Source: Muricauda sp. SCSIO 64092
GTDB lineage: Bacteria > Bacteroidota > Bacteroidia > Flavobacteriales > Flavobacteriaceae
Assembly: GCF_023016285.1 (NCBI RefSeq)
Contig: NZ_CP095413.1
Coordinates: 2,108,001-2,172,000, forward strand
Length of the DNA: 64,000 bases
Direction: 5' to 3'
Position 1 is the first letter of the stretch. Each line of letters starts with the position of its first letter. Shown here in pieces: positions 1-8,720 of this stretch. A model generated the notes under the pieces. The model had not been told where the DNA came from, ran no database searches, and saw only the letters and a list, made by a program, of their open reading frames with translations. A program made the position numbers and the translations under genes.

Positions 1-2
1 AA

Positions 3-203
3 AAAATATTATTGACCAAAAAGCTTAAGGAAGTTAATCAGATCCTGCCCTCAGAGTCTTTTTTTAGGATACACAATTCGTTTATCGTCAACCTTGGAAA
101 GATAAAGGAGTTTTTAAAAACCGATGGTTATGTCGTATTGAAGACCAACCATAAAATTCCCGTTTCCCGACAGAAAAAATCGGATTTTCTGGATTTACTA
201 TAA
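3..203 (+). CDS. LytTR-family response regulator, C-terminal part only
   Basis: This is the last 66 codons of a gene that begins left of the window; the frame is open to the edge. The residues (KKLKEVNQILP, then FFRIHNSFIVNLGKI and IPVSRQKK) are the typical end of a LytTR DNA-binding domain, whose conserved 'RIHxSxxVN' strand and 'PxSRxxK' turn are both visible. A receiver domain would be expected upstream. The stop lies 9 bp before the start of a LytS-type histidine kinase, so the two very likely form a regulator-kinase operon with the regulator first. An internal TTG at 12 is not the true start. Confidence 0.85.
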   Translation, partial: KILLTKKLKEVNQILPSESFFRIHNSFIVNLGKIKEFLKTDGYVVLKTNHKIPVSRQKKSDFLDLL

Positions 204-212
204 CCCATGTGA

Positions 213-2183
213 ATGCCCTATTATTTTAAAACTAAACACAATCATAACTACACGGTAAGGCCAAGAACAATTCTTGGTCTTATTTTTATTATGGCCTGTT
301 TGGTTTTTGTATCCTTTACGCCCCAAAATGCGGAGTTGGATACGACGATCAGGGAATTTCTGGAGCTCAATCCAAAATCCTATCAAAAAATAGACGGTGC
401 CTTACGACCCTTTAAAAGGGATACCGTTGCCCTGAATGCCATCTTAAGTTTCCTTAACGCATCCCAACATCCGGAAGCGCTGTCCTATGCCCTAAACCAA
501 AAAGGTACGGTTTACCGAAACCTTTCCCAATTCAAAAAAGCCGTGGCATTGCATCAAAATGCCCTGGATGTGGCAAGGGAAGTGGACAATAAGGAATTTA
601 TTGTGTTTAGTCTTAATATGTTAGGGGTGGTTTATACAAGAACAGATGCTATAAAAACTGCTTTGGATTACAATCAGAGGGCCTTGGAAGTCGCAGAATC
701 CATCGATGATCCTTCATATCACATCAAACGTAATGTAAATATTTCCTTGAATGGTATTGGTAATCTTTATAAGGCCTTGGGACAATATGATTTGGCCATT
801 TCACAGTTCGAAAGGGCCCTGGAACTGGAAGGGCAACTTGGGAACAAACTGGGGCTTGCCATTGACAACCAAAACATTGGGGAATGTCTGGAGCTAAAGG
901 GAAACCTGGAAGAGGCATTAAAGCGATACCAAAAATCCTTGGCGCTCAATGAAGAAATCAAAAATAACTATGGAAGGGTCATTTGCAAAAACGCGATTGC
1001 CCAGGTTTACTTAAAACAAGGATCGCCCAATAAAGCCCTGGAACTTTTGGAACAGCTTGCGGAACCCATTTCAAAAATCAAGGATAAGTTTATTTGGTCA
1101 TCCATTCTTAGCAATACGGGTTGGGCGAACATGGAAGTGAACAATTATGACATAGCCGAACGGAAAATGAAGGAAGGCCTTAAAATGGCAGCAGAGAACA
1201 CCCTGCCGAGCCAGGTCATCTATGCCCAAAGATTGTTGTCCCAATTGGAGGCCAAAAGGGGGGATTATAAAAAAGCATTGGACTATTACAAGGAAGCTGA
1301 AAAATTTGACAATGAACTAAAGGACGATCGTAACCTTCGTTATATCAACGATCTTATCCTTAGGTATGAAACCGAAAAGCGGGATAACCAAATTTCCAAT
1401 TTGGCCAATGAAAACGAATTGGTGAAACTTCGCTTACGCAGAAATCAAACCACTATTTTGGTAAGCACCTTGGTGATTGGCCTGGTAGGGACCATTCTGT
1501 TTATCATGTATCGCCAATACCAATCCAACTACGAGAAAAGGGTCATGGGATTGGAACAGAACATGCTCAGGAGCCAAATGAACCCCCATTTTTTGTTCAA
1601 TTCCTTAAATTCCATAAAGCTTTATATCATCAACAATGATAAAAAGAACGCGGTCCATTACTTGAACAAATTCTCCAAATTGGTCCGGCGGATCTTGGAT
1701 GGTTCCAGTCTTAAGGAGACGACACTGGCAGAGGAACTGGAAACCGTGGAACTGTATCTCAACATTGAGAACATCCGTTTTTCCGAAGGTATTGCCTATT
1801 CCATAAACGTTGAAGATGGTATTGATACGGAAACCACCAAAATCCCATCGCTGGTGCTCCAGCCATTTTTGGAAAATGCCATTTGGCACGGACTTTCTGC
1901 CAAAGAGGGCGAAAAAAACCTTTGGCTCAATATTTCCAGAAAAGACGATGTCCATATGCTCATCAGCATTATAGATAATGGGGTGGGCAGGGCCACATCG
2001 GAAAAAATTAAGGAAAACAGGGTGTTAAAAAGGAAATCGGTCGGTATTGACATCACCAAGGAGCGATTGGCCAATTTTGCCAAGGACTATCAGTACGGCT
2101 TTGATGTGGAGATCATTGATCTTTACGATGATGAGGGCAACCCAAAGGGGACCAAAGTAGTTTTGGAAATCCCGACTATTTAG
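213..2183 (+). CDS. TPR-containing sensor histidine kinase, LytS/YehU type
   Basis: This 656-residue membrane kinase probably autophosphorylates and signals to the LytTR regulator just upstream. An N-terminal hydrophobic segment lies near residues 20-36, followed by a block of tetratricopeptide repeats to about residue 390, a second membrane span near 412-432, and a His_kinase domain. The phosphoacceptor is in MNPHFLFNS with His459. An ATPase domain follows, with N-box LENAIWHG (Asn555) and DNGVGRA. The TPR block would lie outside the cytoplasm and is the likely sensory or protein-binding part. The 3' end overlaps the convergent DUF3109 gene by 8 bp. No internal defect is seen. Confidence 0.9.
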   Translation: MPYYFKTKHNHNYTVRPRTILGLIFIMACLVFVSFTPQNAELDTTIREFLELNPKSYQKIDGALRPFKRDTVALNAILSFLNASQHPEALSYALNQKGTVYRNLSQFKKAVALHQNALDVAREVDNKEFIVFSLNMLGVVYTRTDAIKTALDYNQRALEVAESIDDPSYHIKRNVNISLNGIGNLYKALGQYDLAISQFERALELEGQLGNKLGLAIDNQNIGECLELKGNLEEALKRYQKSLALNEEIKNNYGRVICKNAIAQVYLKQGSPNKALELLEQLAEPISKIKDKFIWSSILSNTGWANMEVNNYDIAERKMKEGLKMAAENTLPSQVIYAQRLLSQLEAKRGDYKKALDYYKEAEKFDNELKDDRNLRYINDLILRYETEKRDNQISNLANENELVKLRLRRNQTTILVSTLVIGLVGTILFIMYRQYQSNYEKRVMGLEQNMLRSQMNPHFLFNSLNSIKLYIINNDKKNAVHYLNKFSKLVRRILDGSSLKETTLAEELETVELYLNIENIRFSEGIAYSINVEDGIDTETTKIPSLVLQPFLENAIWHGLSAKEGEKNLWLNISRKDDVHMLISIIDNGVGRATSEKIKENRVLKRKSVGIDITKERLANFAKDYQYGFDVEIIDLYDDEGNPKGTKVVLEIPTI

Positions 2184-2745
2184 CATGCTCCTTCGCAACT
2201 TCCTCCAACTCTGCATACCAGGATTCCCCAAATTTTCTGATCAGGGCCTCCTTTACAAATTTATAAATGGGCACCTTGAGTTCGTTCCCCAGCGCACAGG
2301 CAGGGTCACATATTTCCCATTTATGGTAATTTACCGCTGTAAACTCGGAGTATTTTCGTGTGCGGACGGGGTATAAATGGCAGGAAATTGGTTTTTTCCA
2401 ATCAGTGGCACCTTGATGGTACGCTTCTTCGAGACCACATTTGGCAATACCCCTATCATCAAAAATAACATAGGCACATTCATTATTGTCCACCAGGGGG
2501 GTTTCCCATTCCCCGTCATCGCCCTTCACAAAAGTTCCTTGTTCCTCAATAACGGCAATGCCCTTGGCACTTAAGTAAGGCCTTACCTTCTCAAAAAGGG
2601 CATCAAGAATTTTGGTTTCCCCGTCCTCCAAGGGAGCTCCGGACTGGCCGTCCACACAGCAGGCCCCTTTACAGGCATTGAGGTTACATACAAAATCCTT
2701 ATCCAAAATCTCTTCGGAAACAACGGTATTTGAAATCTGAAACAT
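2176..2745 (-). CDS. DUF3109 family cysteine-rich protein
   Basis: The 189-residue product matches the DUF3109 family, common in Bacteroidota and of unknown function. Cysteines cluster as CNLNACKGACC (Cys20, 25, 29, 30), with further conserved cysteines in NECAYVIF, AKCGLE, SCHLYPVR and ICDPAC, suggesting a bound metal or iron-sulfur centre related to the YkgJ CxxxC proteins. That binding is inference. The gene faces the histidine kinase and overlaps its end, and starts divergently from the MarC-family gene with a promoter-like sequence 17 bp upstream. No membrane segment or signal peptide is evident, so it should be cytoplasmic. Confidence 0.85.
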   Translation of the reverse strand: MFQISNTVVSEEILDKDFVCNLNACKGACCVDGQSGAPLEDGETKILDALFEKVRPYLSAKGIAVIEEQGTFVKGDDGEWETPLVDNNECAYVIFDDRGIAKCGLEEAYHQGATDWKKPISCHLYPVRTRKYSEFTAVNYHKWEICDPACALGNELKVPIYKFVKEALIRKFGESWYAELEEVAKEHAK

Positions 2746-2761
2746 GGCTAAAATTATACAA

Positions 2762-2789
2762 CAAATTTAATGTTAACCCAATAATCCAA
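2762..2789 (-). promoter_or_regulatory. Bacteroidota-type promoter for the DUF3109 gene
   Basis: Read on the minus strand, TTG (2789-2787) is followed after exactly 17 bases by TAAATTTG (2769-2762). This fits the TTG-N17-23-TAnnTTTG consensus of Bacteroidota housekeeping promoters. The box ends 16 bp before the start codon, leaving a short leader. Confidence 0.55.
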
Positions 2790-2806
2790 TCCTACTTTTT
2801 TGCTCG

Positions 2807-2814
2807 TAGATTTG
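2807..2814 (+). promoter_or_regulatory. Possible -7 box for the MarC-family gene
   Basis: TAGATTTG is an exact match to the TAnnTTTG -7 consensus and lies 17 bp before the ATG at 2832. No TTG occurs at the expected distance upstream, so only half of the promoter can be supported. Confidence 0.35.
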
Positions 2815-2831
2815 CAACCAAATTTTTTGAA

Positions 2832-3404
2832 ATGAATCTTAGCTTTAAGGAAATCGCAACGGCCAGTATGGTTTTATTTGCCGTAATCGATATTTTGGGA
2901 AGCGTTCCCATTATCATTTCGTTACGAAACAAGGTGGGCCACATTCAATCTGAAAAGGCTTCCCTGGTCGCTGCCGGAATTATGGTGGCCTTTCTGTTTG
3001 TAGGGGAACGTATCCTCCATTTAATTGGGATCGATGTGAATTCCTTTGCCGTTGCCGGTGCTTTTGTCATTTTCTTTCTGGCGGTAGAAATGATTTTGGG
3101 CATTACCTTGTTCCGGGACGACGAGCCCGAAACGGCGTCCATTGTCCCTATTGCCTTTCCTTTGATCGCAGGGGCCGGAACCATGACGTCCATTTTGGCG
3201 CTAAGGGCCGAGTATGCCGTTCAAAACATTGTGGTCGCCATCTTAGTGAACGTCCTCTTTGTGTACATCGTCCTAAAATCTTCCCGAAAAATAGAAAAAG
3301 TACTGGGGAAAAATGGCCTTAGCGTTATCCGAAAGGTTTTTGGTGTAATTTTGTTGGCCATAGCCGTTAAGCTGTTCGCCACCAATGCAAGTGAGCTATG
3401 CTAA
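2832..3404 (+). CDS. MarC family integral membrane protein
   Basis: This is a 190-residue, six-span membrane protein of the MarC (UPF0056) family; the substrate is unknown, and the old link to antibiotic resistance is not supported for the family in general. The start at 2832 (MNLSFKEIATAS) is chosen over the upstream ATG at 2730, because the extra 34 residues are not hydrophobic and lie over the divergent promoter region. The conserved GAGTMTSI motif and repeated hydrophobic blocks are intact. The next gene, a tiny membrane protein, begins 10 bp after the stop. Confidence 0.88.
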   Translation: MNLSFKEIATASMVLFAVIDILGSVPIIISLRNKVGHIQSEKASLVAAGIMVAFLFVGERILHLIGIDVNSFAVAGAFVIFFLAVEMILGITLFRDDEPETASIVPIAFPLIAGAGTMTSILALRAEYAVQNIVVAILVNVLFVYIVLKSSRKIEKVLGKNGLSVIRKVFGVILLAIAVKLFATNASELC

Positions 3405-3414
3405 TGATCAAAAC

Positions 3415-3618
3415 ATGAATAAAACCGTACTTGCGATACTGATTTTTTTGGCCTTGGGGTTAATGGCGTATAACATTACCCTATTGGACTTTGAGGATCC
3501 TTTTGAAGGTGACAGTCTTGTGGCGTGCATCGGTATTGTGGCCTCTACATGTGCTATATTGCTCTTGCTCATTTTTTCGAACTCAAAAAAAATTGAGCGG
3601 AAACTCAAGGATAAATAG
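3415..3618 (+). CDS. Small two-span membrane protein
   Basis: A 67-residue protein starting MNKTVLAILIFLALG and ending in lysine/arginine residues (KKIERKLKDK). Two hydrophobic stretches are separated by a short acidic loop (DFEDPFEGD). The start at 3415 follows the MarC-family stop by 10 bp, so the pair is probably co-transcribed. It resembles uncharacterised short membrane proteins of Flavobacteriia; no function can be given. It ends 1 bp from the convergent S41 protease gene. Confidence 0.65.
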   Translation: MNKTVLAILIFLALGLMAYNITLLDFEDPFEGDSLVACIGIVASTCAILLLLIFSNSKKIERKLKDK

Positions 3619-3619
3619 C

Positions 3620-5239
3620 CTATTTCCGAAGTGGCTCCTCCAATGTGGCCTCCAATTCCCTTTCGTTCAATTCCAATATTTTTTTGAGCATATGATCATG
3701 GGCCGATCTTATCTGTGATGCCAGGTTTGGGGAATATAATTGTTCTGCGATATTGGCCTTGATATAGGTCTTTATTTTTTGCTCATTGCCATAGAAATCC
3801 ATCTTTATATTTCTATTGAGGAGATAGTCAATGAACCGTTCAAAGATAATGTCATCCACTCGGTACTCCTCCACAAATTCATTTTGCGGGTAATTGTAGA
3901 ACCTGCTACGGTCCAATTCCAAAAAACGAAACACAAAATCAGAGAAAAACCCTGAGGAATCCAAACTTTCCACTTTCTCTTCATCCAGAGTGCCTATGGG
4001 TACAAAAACATCCGGAATGATCCCTCCGCCACCATAGACCACTTTCCCTTTTGGCGTAATGAACTTAAGGGAATCGGCAACTTTGATGCTGTCTACGGAA
4101 ACCAACTCCCCACTGTTGTAACGATCCAGGAACTTTTGATAATAATCCTCGCTGCCATTGGCATAGGGCCGTTGAATGGAACGTCCTGTTGGGGTATAAT
4201 ATCGTGATACGGTCAAACGAACGGCGGAACCGTCACCCAAATCCATTTCGCGCTGTACGAGCCCTTTTCCGAATGACCTACGCCCTACTATGGTTCCTAC
4301 ATCGTTGTCCTGAAGGGCCCCGGCGATAATTTCACTTGCAGAGGCGGAACGCTCATTGATCAACACGTACACGGGTCTATTCTCAAAAGCCCCGCGATTG
4401 GTGGCATAGGCCCTATCCACTTTCCCTTTTTTGTTCTTGGTAAAAAGAATGAGCTTTCCCTCTTCCAGGAATTCATCGGCCATTTTTTCGGCAATGCCCA
4501 AATACCCCCCTGGATTGTCCCTTAAATCCAATACCAGTTTTTTTGCCCCCCTTTTTTCCAAATCGAAAAGGGCACTTTTGAATTCCTTAAAAGTCGATTC
4601 CGCAAATCGATTGATTCTAAGGTAACCCACATCATTGGTAAGCATAAATTGGGCATCCACGCTTCGTATGGGCACCACGTCCCTTTTTAGGGTAACGTTA
4701 AAGGCTTTATTTTCCGACTTGCGATAGATTTTTAATTTGACCTTGGTGCCACTTTGTCCCTTTAGCTTTTCCACAAGTCGGTTATTGGGAATGCGTTTTC
4801 CAAAAAGCGTATCCCCATCGGCCATCAAGATCTTATCCCCGGCCTGAATTCCTTTTTCATAGCTGGGCCCATCCTTTATGGTCCGCACTACGGTAACGGT
4901 ATCCCTAAACTTATTGAAACGTATGCCGATCCCCACAAAATCACCTTTCATACTTTCCTCAATGGCCGCCATTTGATCTTTGGGAATGTAAACGGAATGT
5001 GGATCCAACTTATCCAGAATATTGTTTACGGTAATATCCACAATACTATCCGTATCAATATCATCCACATATTCATAATCTATATAATCAATAAGCCGGT
5101 TGAGCTTATCTTTTTTGGAATTGGTGGAAAAAAGCTTTTCCGGGGTGTCGTTAAAGTGCAATTTCCCTCCAATAAAAATGCCCATGGCCAATGCCAGCGC
5201 CAAAACCGTGGGCCAGATATATCCGTATTTCTTTTTCAT
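3620..5239 (-). CDS. S41 family C-terminal processing peptidase
   Basis: This 539-residue exported serine protease cleaves or degrades proteins from their C-termini in the periplasm. An N-terminal membrane anchor spans residues 9-25. A PDZ domain lies around 95-180 (FVGIGIRF). The catalytic domain contains NERSASASEI with the predicted nucleophile Ser300 and SFGKG with the general base Lys325, 25 residues apart as in Prc/CtpA. The conserved DLRDNPGG is also present. A C-terminal helical extension of about 130 residues is usual in Bacteroidota. It starts 6 bp after the dCMP deaminase gene and is the last gene of a four-gene minus-strand run. Confidence 0.92.
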   Translation of the reverse strand: MKKKYGYIWPTVLALALAMGIFIGGKLHFNDTPEKLFSTNSKKDKLNRLIDYIDYEYVDDIDTDSIVDITVNNILDKLDPHSVYIPKDQMAAIEESMKGDFVGIGIRFNKFRDTVTVVRTIKDGPSYEKGIQAGDKILMADGDTLFGKRIPNNRLVEKLKGQSGTKVKLKIYRKSENKAFNVTLKRDVVPIRSVDAQFMLTNDVGYLRINRFAESTFKEFKSALFDLEKRGAKKLVLDLRDNPGGYLGIAEKMADEFLEEGKLILFTKNKKGKVDRAYATNRGAFENRPVYVLINERSASASEIIAGALQDNDVGTIVGRRSFGKGLVQREMDLGDGSAVRLTVSRYYTPTGRSIQRPYANGSEDYYQKFLDRYNSGELVSVDSIKVADSLKFITPKGKVVYGGGGIIPDVFVPIGTLDEEKVESLDSSGFFSDFVFRFLELDRSRFYNYPQNEFVEEYRVDDIIFERFIDYLLNRNIKMDFYGNEQKIKTYIKANIAEQLYSPNLASQIRSAHDHMLKKILELNERELEATLEEPLRK

Positions 5240-5245
5240 AGCAAT

Positions 5246-5689
5246 TTATTGGGCCAGTTCTTCAATAATGGGCAAATGCAATAACTCCACGCCTGCCCTT
5301 TCCAAAAATTTTAGCCCCGAATCATCTTTATAAGCCGTTTTGTATACCACTCGTTTTATTCCTGCTTGATGAATTAGTTTACTACATTCCCTGCATGGTG
5401 ACAAGGTAATATACAACGTGGCCCCTTCACAGGACTGTGTGGATGAGGCCACCTTTAAAATCGCATTCGCTTCGGCATGCAAAACATACCACTTGGTATA
5501 TCCTTCGTCGTCCTCACAATAGTTTTCAAAGCCTGTGGGCGTACCATTGTACCCATCCGAAATGATCATTCGGTCCTTAACAATAATTGCCCCAACCTGT
5601 TTACGCTTGCAATAGGATAGCTTCCCCCATTCCAGGGCCATACGCAGGTATGCACGGTCGTACTTTTCCTGTTTACTGTCCTTCATCAA
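5246..5689 (-). CDS. dCMP deaminase family protein
   Basis: This 147-residue zinc enzyme most likely deaminates dCMP to dUMP for dTMP synthesis. The zinc site is complete: His71-Ala-Glu73 (HAEAN) with Cys99 and Cys102 (PCREC). The segment DGYNGTPTGFENYCED is typical of deoxycytidylate deaminases rather than cytidine or riboflavin deaminases. The coupling to the S41 protease gene 6 bp downstream is a conserved flavobacterial arrangement as far as I recall; the functional link is not obvious. The second Met of the MM start would serve equally. Confidence 0.9.
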   Translation of the reverse strand: MMKDSKQEKYDRAYLRMALEWGKLSYCKRKQVGAIIVKDRMIISDGYNGTPTGFENYCEDDEGYTKWYVLHAEANAILKVASSTQSCEGATLYITLSPCRECSKLIHQAGIKRVVYKTAYKDDSGLKFLERAGVELLHLPIIEELAQ

Positions 5690-5751
5690 ACTAAATATAC
5701 CTGCTTTATGGCCATCTCACAACACCATTCCGATAAAATTAACGTGATTGG

Positions 5752-6339
5752 TTAAAAAGGAAACGTATCCATCAACATTGGTATTGTAACCAACACGATT
5801 AAAATGGAGACGGCGAGGATAAAGTAGTTCCGTTTTAGACGTAATACATCCTGTGCTACAAAAGCCAATAACAACACGATCATGATGATGGCCACCTGGG
5901 AAAATTCTATCCCCGTGGCAAACCCCAAAAGAGGGGTCAGTTTTTGTTCCTCTTCGGCCATGAGCATGTTAAAATAGTTTGAAAAGCCAAAACCATGGAT
6001 CAAACCAAAAAAAGCAGTAGCCAAGCCTATAAAGTAGATTCCCGTGTTCCCTTCGTTCTTAAGGATACGGTATATATTGAACAAGGCCGTGAGTGCAATG
6101 GTGACCGGGATCAAAAACTCGATCAATCCCACGTCCACTTTGAGCACATCGTAGGCAGAAAGTGCCAGGGAAGTGCAATGGGCCACGGTAAAAATCGTTG
6201 CCAATATCACCACTTGTTTCCAATTCTTAAAGGAAAAAGGGACTGCCAATGCCGTTAAAAAAAGGATATGGTCATAAGCGCCCAAGTCCAACACATGTTC
6301 AAATCCCAATTTGATGTAAAACCAGAAATCGTTCATCAT
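5752..6339 (-). CDS. HupE/UreJ family membrane protein
   Basis: This 195-residue polytopic protein has about six hydrophobic spans. The N-terminal GFEHVLDLGAYDHILF matches the HupE/UreJ signature of two histidines spaced around a glycine, and a second motif, GLIHGFGFSNYF, sits mid-protein. Relatives are proposed nickel or cobalt transporters associated with hydrogenase or urease, but no such enzyme gene is in this window, so the substrate is open. It is followed 62 bp later by the dCMP deaminase gene in the same direction. Confidence 0.82.
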   Translation of the reverse strand: MMNDFWFYIKLGFEHVLDLGAYDHILFLTALAVPFSFKNWKQVVILATIFTVAHCTSLALSAYDVLKVDVGLIEFLIPVTIALTALFNIYRILKNEGNTGIYFIGLATAFFGLIHGFGFSNYFNMLMAEEEQKLTPLLGFATGIEFSQVAIIMIVLLLAFVAQDVLRLKRNYFILAVSILIVLVTIPMLMDTFPF

Positions 6340-6382
6340 TTCGAGTTTAAAGAGTTATCGTATTCGTACTTTTTCGAAACCA

Positions 6383-7123
6383 TCAGTTCATTCCCCGTTC
6401 TTTCTGAATGGTTTCATATGCTTTTTGCACCTGCTTGAACTTCTCTTCGGCCCCTTTCTTTATGGCTTCATCCTGGGTCACTACCCGATCGGGATGGTAT
6501 TTTTTTGCCATTTTCCGATAGGCTTTCTTTACCTCCTCATCACTGACCGACTTTTCAATTTCCAAAATTTTGTAGGCCTGGTCGGCCTCTTTAAAGAACA
6601 TCGCCTTTATGCTGGAGAAATCATAGCTTCCTATCCGGAGAAATCCCGCCAATTGGGTCAGCTTGTCCAACTCCGCCTGGCTTACACGACCATCGGATTG
6701 TGCAATGCCGAACAAAAAATGCAGTAGTTGCAAGCGAACTTCATATCGGGTCCGTTGGTTGAGATAGCTACAAATGTGCTGGGCGGAAACCTCCCTCTTT
6801 TTGATGACCTCATTAAAGGTCCTAAAAATTGCGTTGGCCTTTTCCTTTCCATAGGTGCTCAAGAAATACTGCCGCACATAATCCAATTCCCGTTGACTAA
6901 CGCTTCCATCGGCCTTGATCACAATGGAGCAAAGGGAAAGCAGATTCAATTCAAAGTCTGCAGGAGATACGCTGGAGCGGGTAAAGTCCTCAAAAACGGA
7001 ACGCCCTCCACCCGATTTTCCGGAATACAGCCCGTCCAGCACGCTGCCCACAAAGAAACCGATAACCGCGCCTAAGACACCCCTAATAAAAAATCCGATG
7101 AAGGCGGCTGCCCATTTTATCAT
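6383..7123 (-). CDS. DjlA-like membrane co-chaperone (TerB + J domain)
   Basis: The 246-residue product has the DjlA layout: an N-terminal glycine-containing membrane segment ([14 protein letters not shown]), a central TerB-like helical domain (about residues 45-165, with two [14 protein letters not shown] acidic motifs), and a C-terminal J domain with the HPD tripeptide (KKYHPDRV), which stimulates DnaK-type ATPases. The ATG at 7123 is preferred to that at 7168, because it puts the membrane segment at the N-terminus. It heads the minus-strand run toward the S41 protease and is divergent from the bacilliredoxin gene. Confidence 0.85.
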   Translation of the reverse strand: MIKWAAAFIGFFIRGVLGAVIGFFVGSVLDGLYSGKSGGGRSVFEDFTRSSVSPADFELNLLSLCSIVIKADGSVSQRELDYVRQYFLSTYGKEKANAIFRTFNEVIKKREVSAQHICSYLNQRTRYEVRLQLLHFLFGIAQSDGRVSQAELDKLTQLAGFLRIGSYDFSSIKAMFFKEADQAYKILEIEKSVSDEEVKKAYRKMAKKYHPDRVVTQDEAIKKGAEEKFKQVQKAYETIQKERGMN

Positions 7124-7144
7124 AGCTGATTTCCATTGAGGGCA

Positions 7145-7152
7145 TAAAGATA
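7145..7152 (-). promoter_or_regulatory. Possible -7 box for the DjlA-like operon
   Basis: On the minus strand TATCTTTA lies 21 bp before the ATG at 7123, preceded at 17 bp by a T-rich TTTT in the -33 position. It is one base off TAnnTTTG. The same octamer serves the divergent bacilliredoxin gene. Confidence 0.35.
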
Positions 7153-7195
7153 CAGTATTGCCATACATTAAAAGCGTGAAAGCGCTGTTAAGGCA

Positions 7196-7228
7196 TTGGA
7201 AGGAATACCGACAATTCCCTTATCTTTA
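7196..7228 (+). promoter_or_regulatory. Promoter for the bacilliredoxin gene
   Basis: TTG (7196-7198) is followed after 22 bases by TATCTTTA (7221-7228), one mismatch from the Bacteroidota -33/-7 consensus. The ATG is 20 bp further on. Confidence 0.45.
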
Positions 7229-7248
7229 CAACATTAAAAAATTTGACT

Positions 7249-7659
7249 ATGTATCCAGAGGAATTAGTAAAACCAATGCGACAGGATTTGGCCGTTGCCG
7301 GTTTTCAAGAATTATATAGCAGTGAAGCCGTGGAAGAGGCTTTGAAACAAGATGGCACCACCTTGGTGGTGGTAAACTCCGTTTGTGGCTGTGCCGCGGC
7401 CAATGCCAGACCGGCGGCCAAATTGAGCCTTCAAAACAGCAAGACCCCAAGCCATTTGGTAACGGTATTTGCAGGGGTGGACACCGAGGCGGTCAATACC
7501 GCAAGGGCACATATGGTTCCCTTTCCTCCATCATCGCCAAGTATGGCCCTATTTAAGGATGGGGAGTTGGTACACATGATCGAACGCCACCATATTGAAG
7601 GTCGTCCTGCGGAAGTAATCGCGGAAAACCTAATGGAGGCCTATAACGAGCACTGTTAG
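7249..7659 (+). CDS. BrxA/BrxB family bacilliredoxin
   Basis: This 136-residue cytoplasmic thioredoxin-fold protein of the YphP/YqiW (DUF1094) family removes low-molecular-weight thiols from protein mixed disulfides in Firmicutes; the partner thiol in Bacteroidota is uncertain. The CGC active site is at Cys46-Gly47-Cys48 (NSVCGCAAANAR), and the family motif HMVPFPPSSPS is intact. ATG 7249 is preferred over the TTG at 7243. The gene is complete up to its own terminator. The last 10 codons, the terminator and the start of the next ancestral gene are duplicated 33 kb away at 41072, which marks the site where the island entered. Confidence 0.9.
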   Translation: MYPEELVKPMRQDLAVAGFQELYSSEAVEEALKQDGTTLVVVNSVCGCAAANARPAAKLSLQNSKTPSHLVTVFAGVDTEAVNTARAHMVPFPPSSPSMALFKDGELVHMIERHHIEGRPAEVIAENLMEAYNEHC

Positions 7660-7749
7660 TCCATTGGTCAAAAATTAAGAATGCCAAAAAGCCACTCCAT
7701 TGGGGTGGTTTTTTATTTTTGTCCTGATGAAGCTGATTGTGTATCCCCT
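7629..7749 (+). repeat. Left 121-bp direct repeat bounding the Rhs island
   Basis: The segment holds the bacilliredoxin 3' end, its terminator and the first 22 bases of an acyltransferase gene (ATGAAGCTGATTG). It matches 41072-41192 at 119 of 121 positions; the mismatches are T/C in the TATAAC/TACAAC and GATTGTG/GATTGCG contexts. Identity stops abruptly after GTATCCCCT on the right side. Here the acyltransferase start is truncated; at the other copy it is complete. Confidence 0.93.
7691..7715 (+). terminator. Rho-independent terminator of the bacilliredoxin gene
   Basis: CCACTCC (7692-7698), loop ATT, GGGGTGG (7702-7708) form a 7-bp stem with one G-T pair, followed by TTTTTTATTTTT. Confidence 0.85.
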
Positions 7750-8320
7750 CGCTGCCGCTCGCTCGTAACAAGTGGCAGTTATAAACAAAAACAATCCATA
7801 AGGTCATGGCTTTGATACCATGGCCTTATTATTTTGGCATGTGGGCATAAGTACTTCCCAGAATACCATATTGTCCCGACACCGATGAACTACGGTTTCT
7901 CGGTACTGGGCATCCCTAGGTTGTGGACTACGGTAACAAGAAAACGGTATTTTAAATACTTCTGATCTGGAACCTTATCCGATTGTGATAATGGTCCAAC
8001 TATCTCCCTAAGCTCACGCTTGTTACATCAAGTTTTTAATTCAACTCCCGGCACTTGAAATTAGGGGTTACTAACTCTTGTCCCGTAAATGCACACTTCA
8101 ACCAAAGCACTTTTTTCAGTGCGTATGATTTTGCCGCCGTTTTTGAACACAACGGGCTGCCACAATGGGAAGGCCGGGATTCTTGGAAGGGACGGTTGCC
8201 TAACTCCCTACGGAAACCACGGTTCCTCCTTTCCCCACTATCTGGATATGAGGGATAAAAATCCCTATAGGGGAAGTACTGTTGGCAACGGTGCATCCAC
8301 CACTCTTCCAATGCGCGCCT
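7750..8320. other. Island left end without a supported gene
   Basis: Short open frames exist on both strands but none resembles a known protein, and the stretch ends in a degenerate fibre gene. The only clear structure is the hairpin at 7798-7829. The sequence is probably the decayed 5' part of a fibre-type gene, of which only the C-terminal module at 8321 is recognisable. Confidence 0.5.
7798..7835 (+). terminator. Strong hairpin with T-rich tail
   Basis: ATAAGGTCATGG (7798-7809) pairs with CCATGGCCTTAT (7818-7829) over 12 bp with one G-T pair, loop CTTTGATA, then TATTTT. No intact gene ends just before it, so it may have belonged to a lost gene. Confidence 0.55.
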
Positions 8321-8695
8321 ATGGCAATTAATGATAAAGCGGGCATCGGCATCCACGCCTCGGATTTCAAGCGTACCCCAAAAGGCAACATCCATGCCCA
8401 GGCAATCAAGGTGAATCTTTCCTTACCCGGCCTTGATGACGTCTTTAAGGAAAGCTATGATTTAAAATCCCCGGAAGAAGTCCAAAACCATATCCAACAG
8501 CACGGGCATTTGCCCAATATTCCTTCTGCCCAAGAAGTGGAGGAAAATGGAATACAGTTGGGAGAGATGAATAAGCTCTTACTGGAGAAGATTGCGGAAC
8601 TCACCCTCTATACGATCCAACAACAAAAAGAGATTTACAATTATCAAAAAAATGTCGGACAGCTTGTAGAAAAACTAGAGGCACTACGGCAATAA
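8321..8695 (+). pseudogene. Truncated fibre-like protein, C-terminal module
   Basis: The 124 residues correspond to the C-terminal third of the fibre-like proteins at 10479-13719: GIGIHASDF is a degraded copy of the GIGT(T/S)xPxS motif, then GNIHAQAIKV, GHLPNIPSAQEVEENGI, LGEMNKLLLEKI and a terminal coiled coil. There is no signal peptide and the upstream 500 bp carry no matching N-terminal part, so the gene has lost its 5' end. ATG 8321 is simply the first start after an upstream stop (a TTG at 8282 is also open). It is followed 25 bp later by the T9SS-type gene. Confidence 0.6.
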
Positions 8696-8720
8696 ATTAA
8701 CAACCTAAATAATTAAGATT

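Noticed and set aside
7629..7749. Integrase att site at the island edge
   Set aside because: The repeat is 121 bp, not in a tRNA gene, and no integrase is in the island, so a site-specific att core cannot be supported.
8055..8331. Two overlapping short frames in the island's left end
   Set aside because: Neither continues into the fibre module at 8321 nor resembles a known protein; treated as degenerate sequence.
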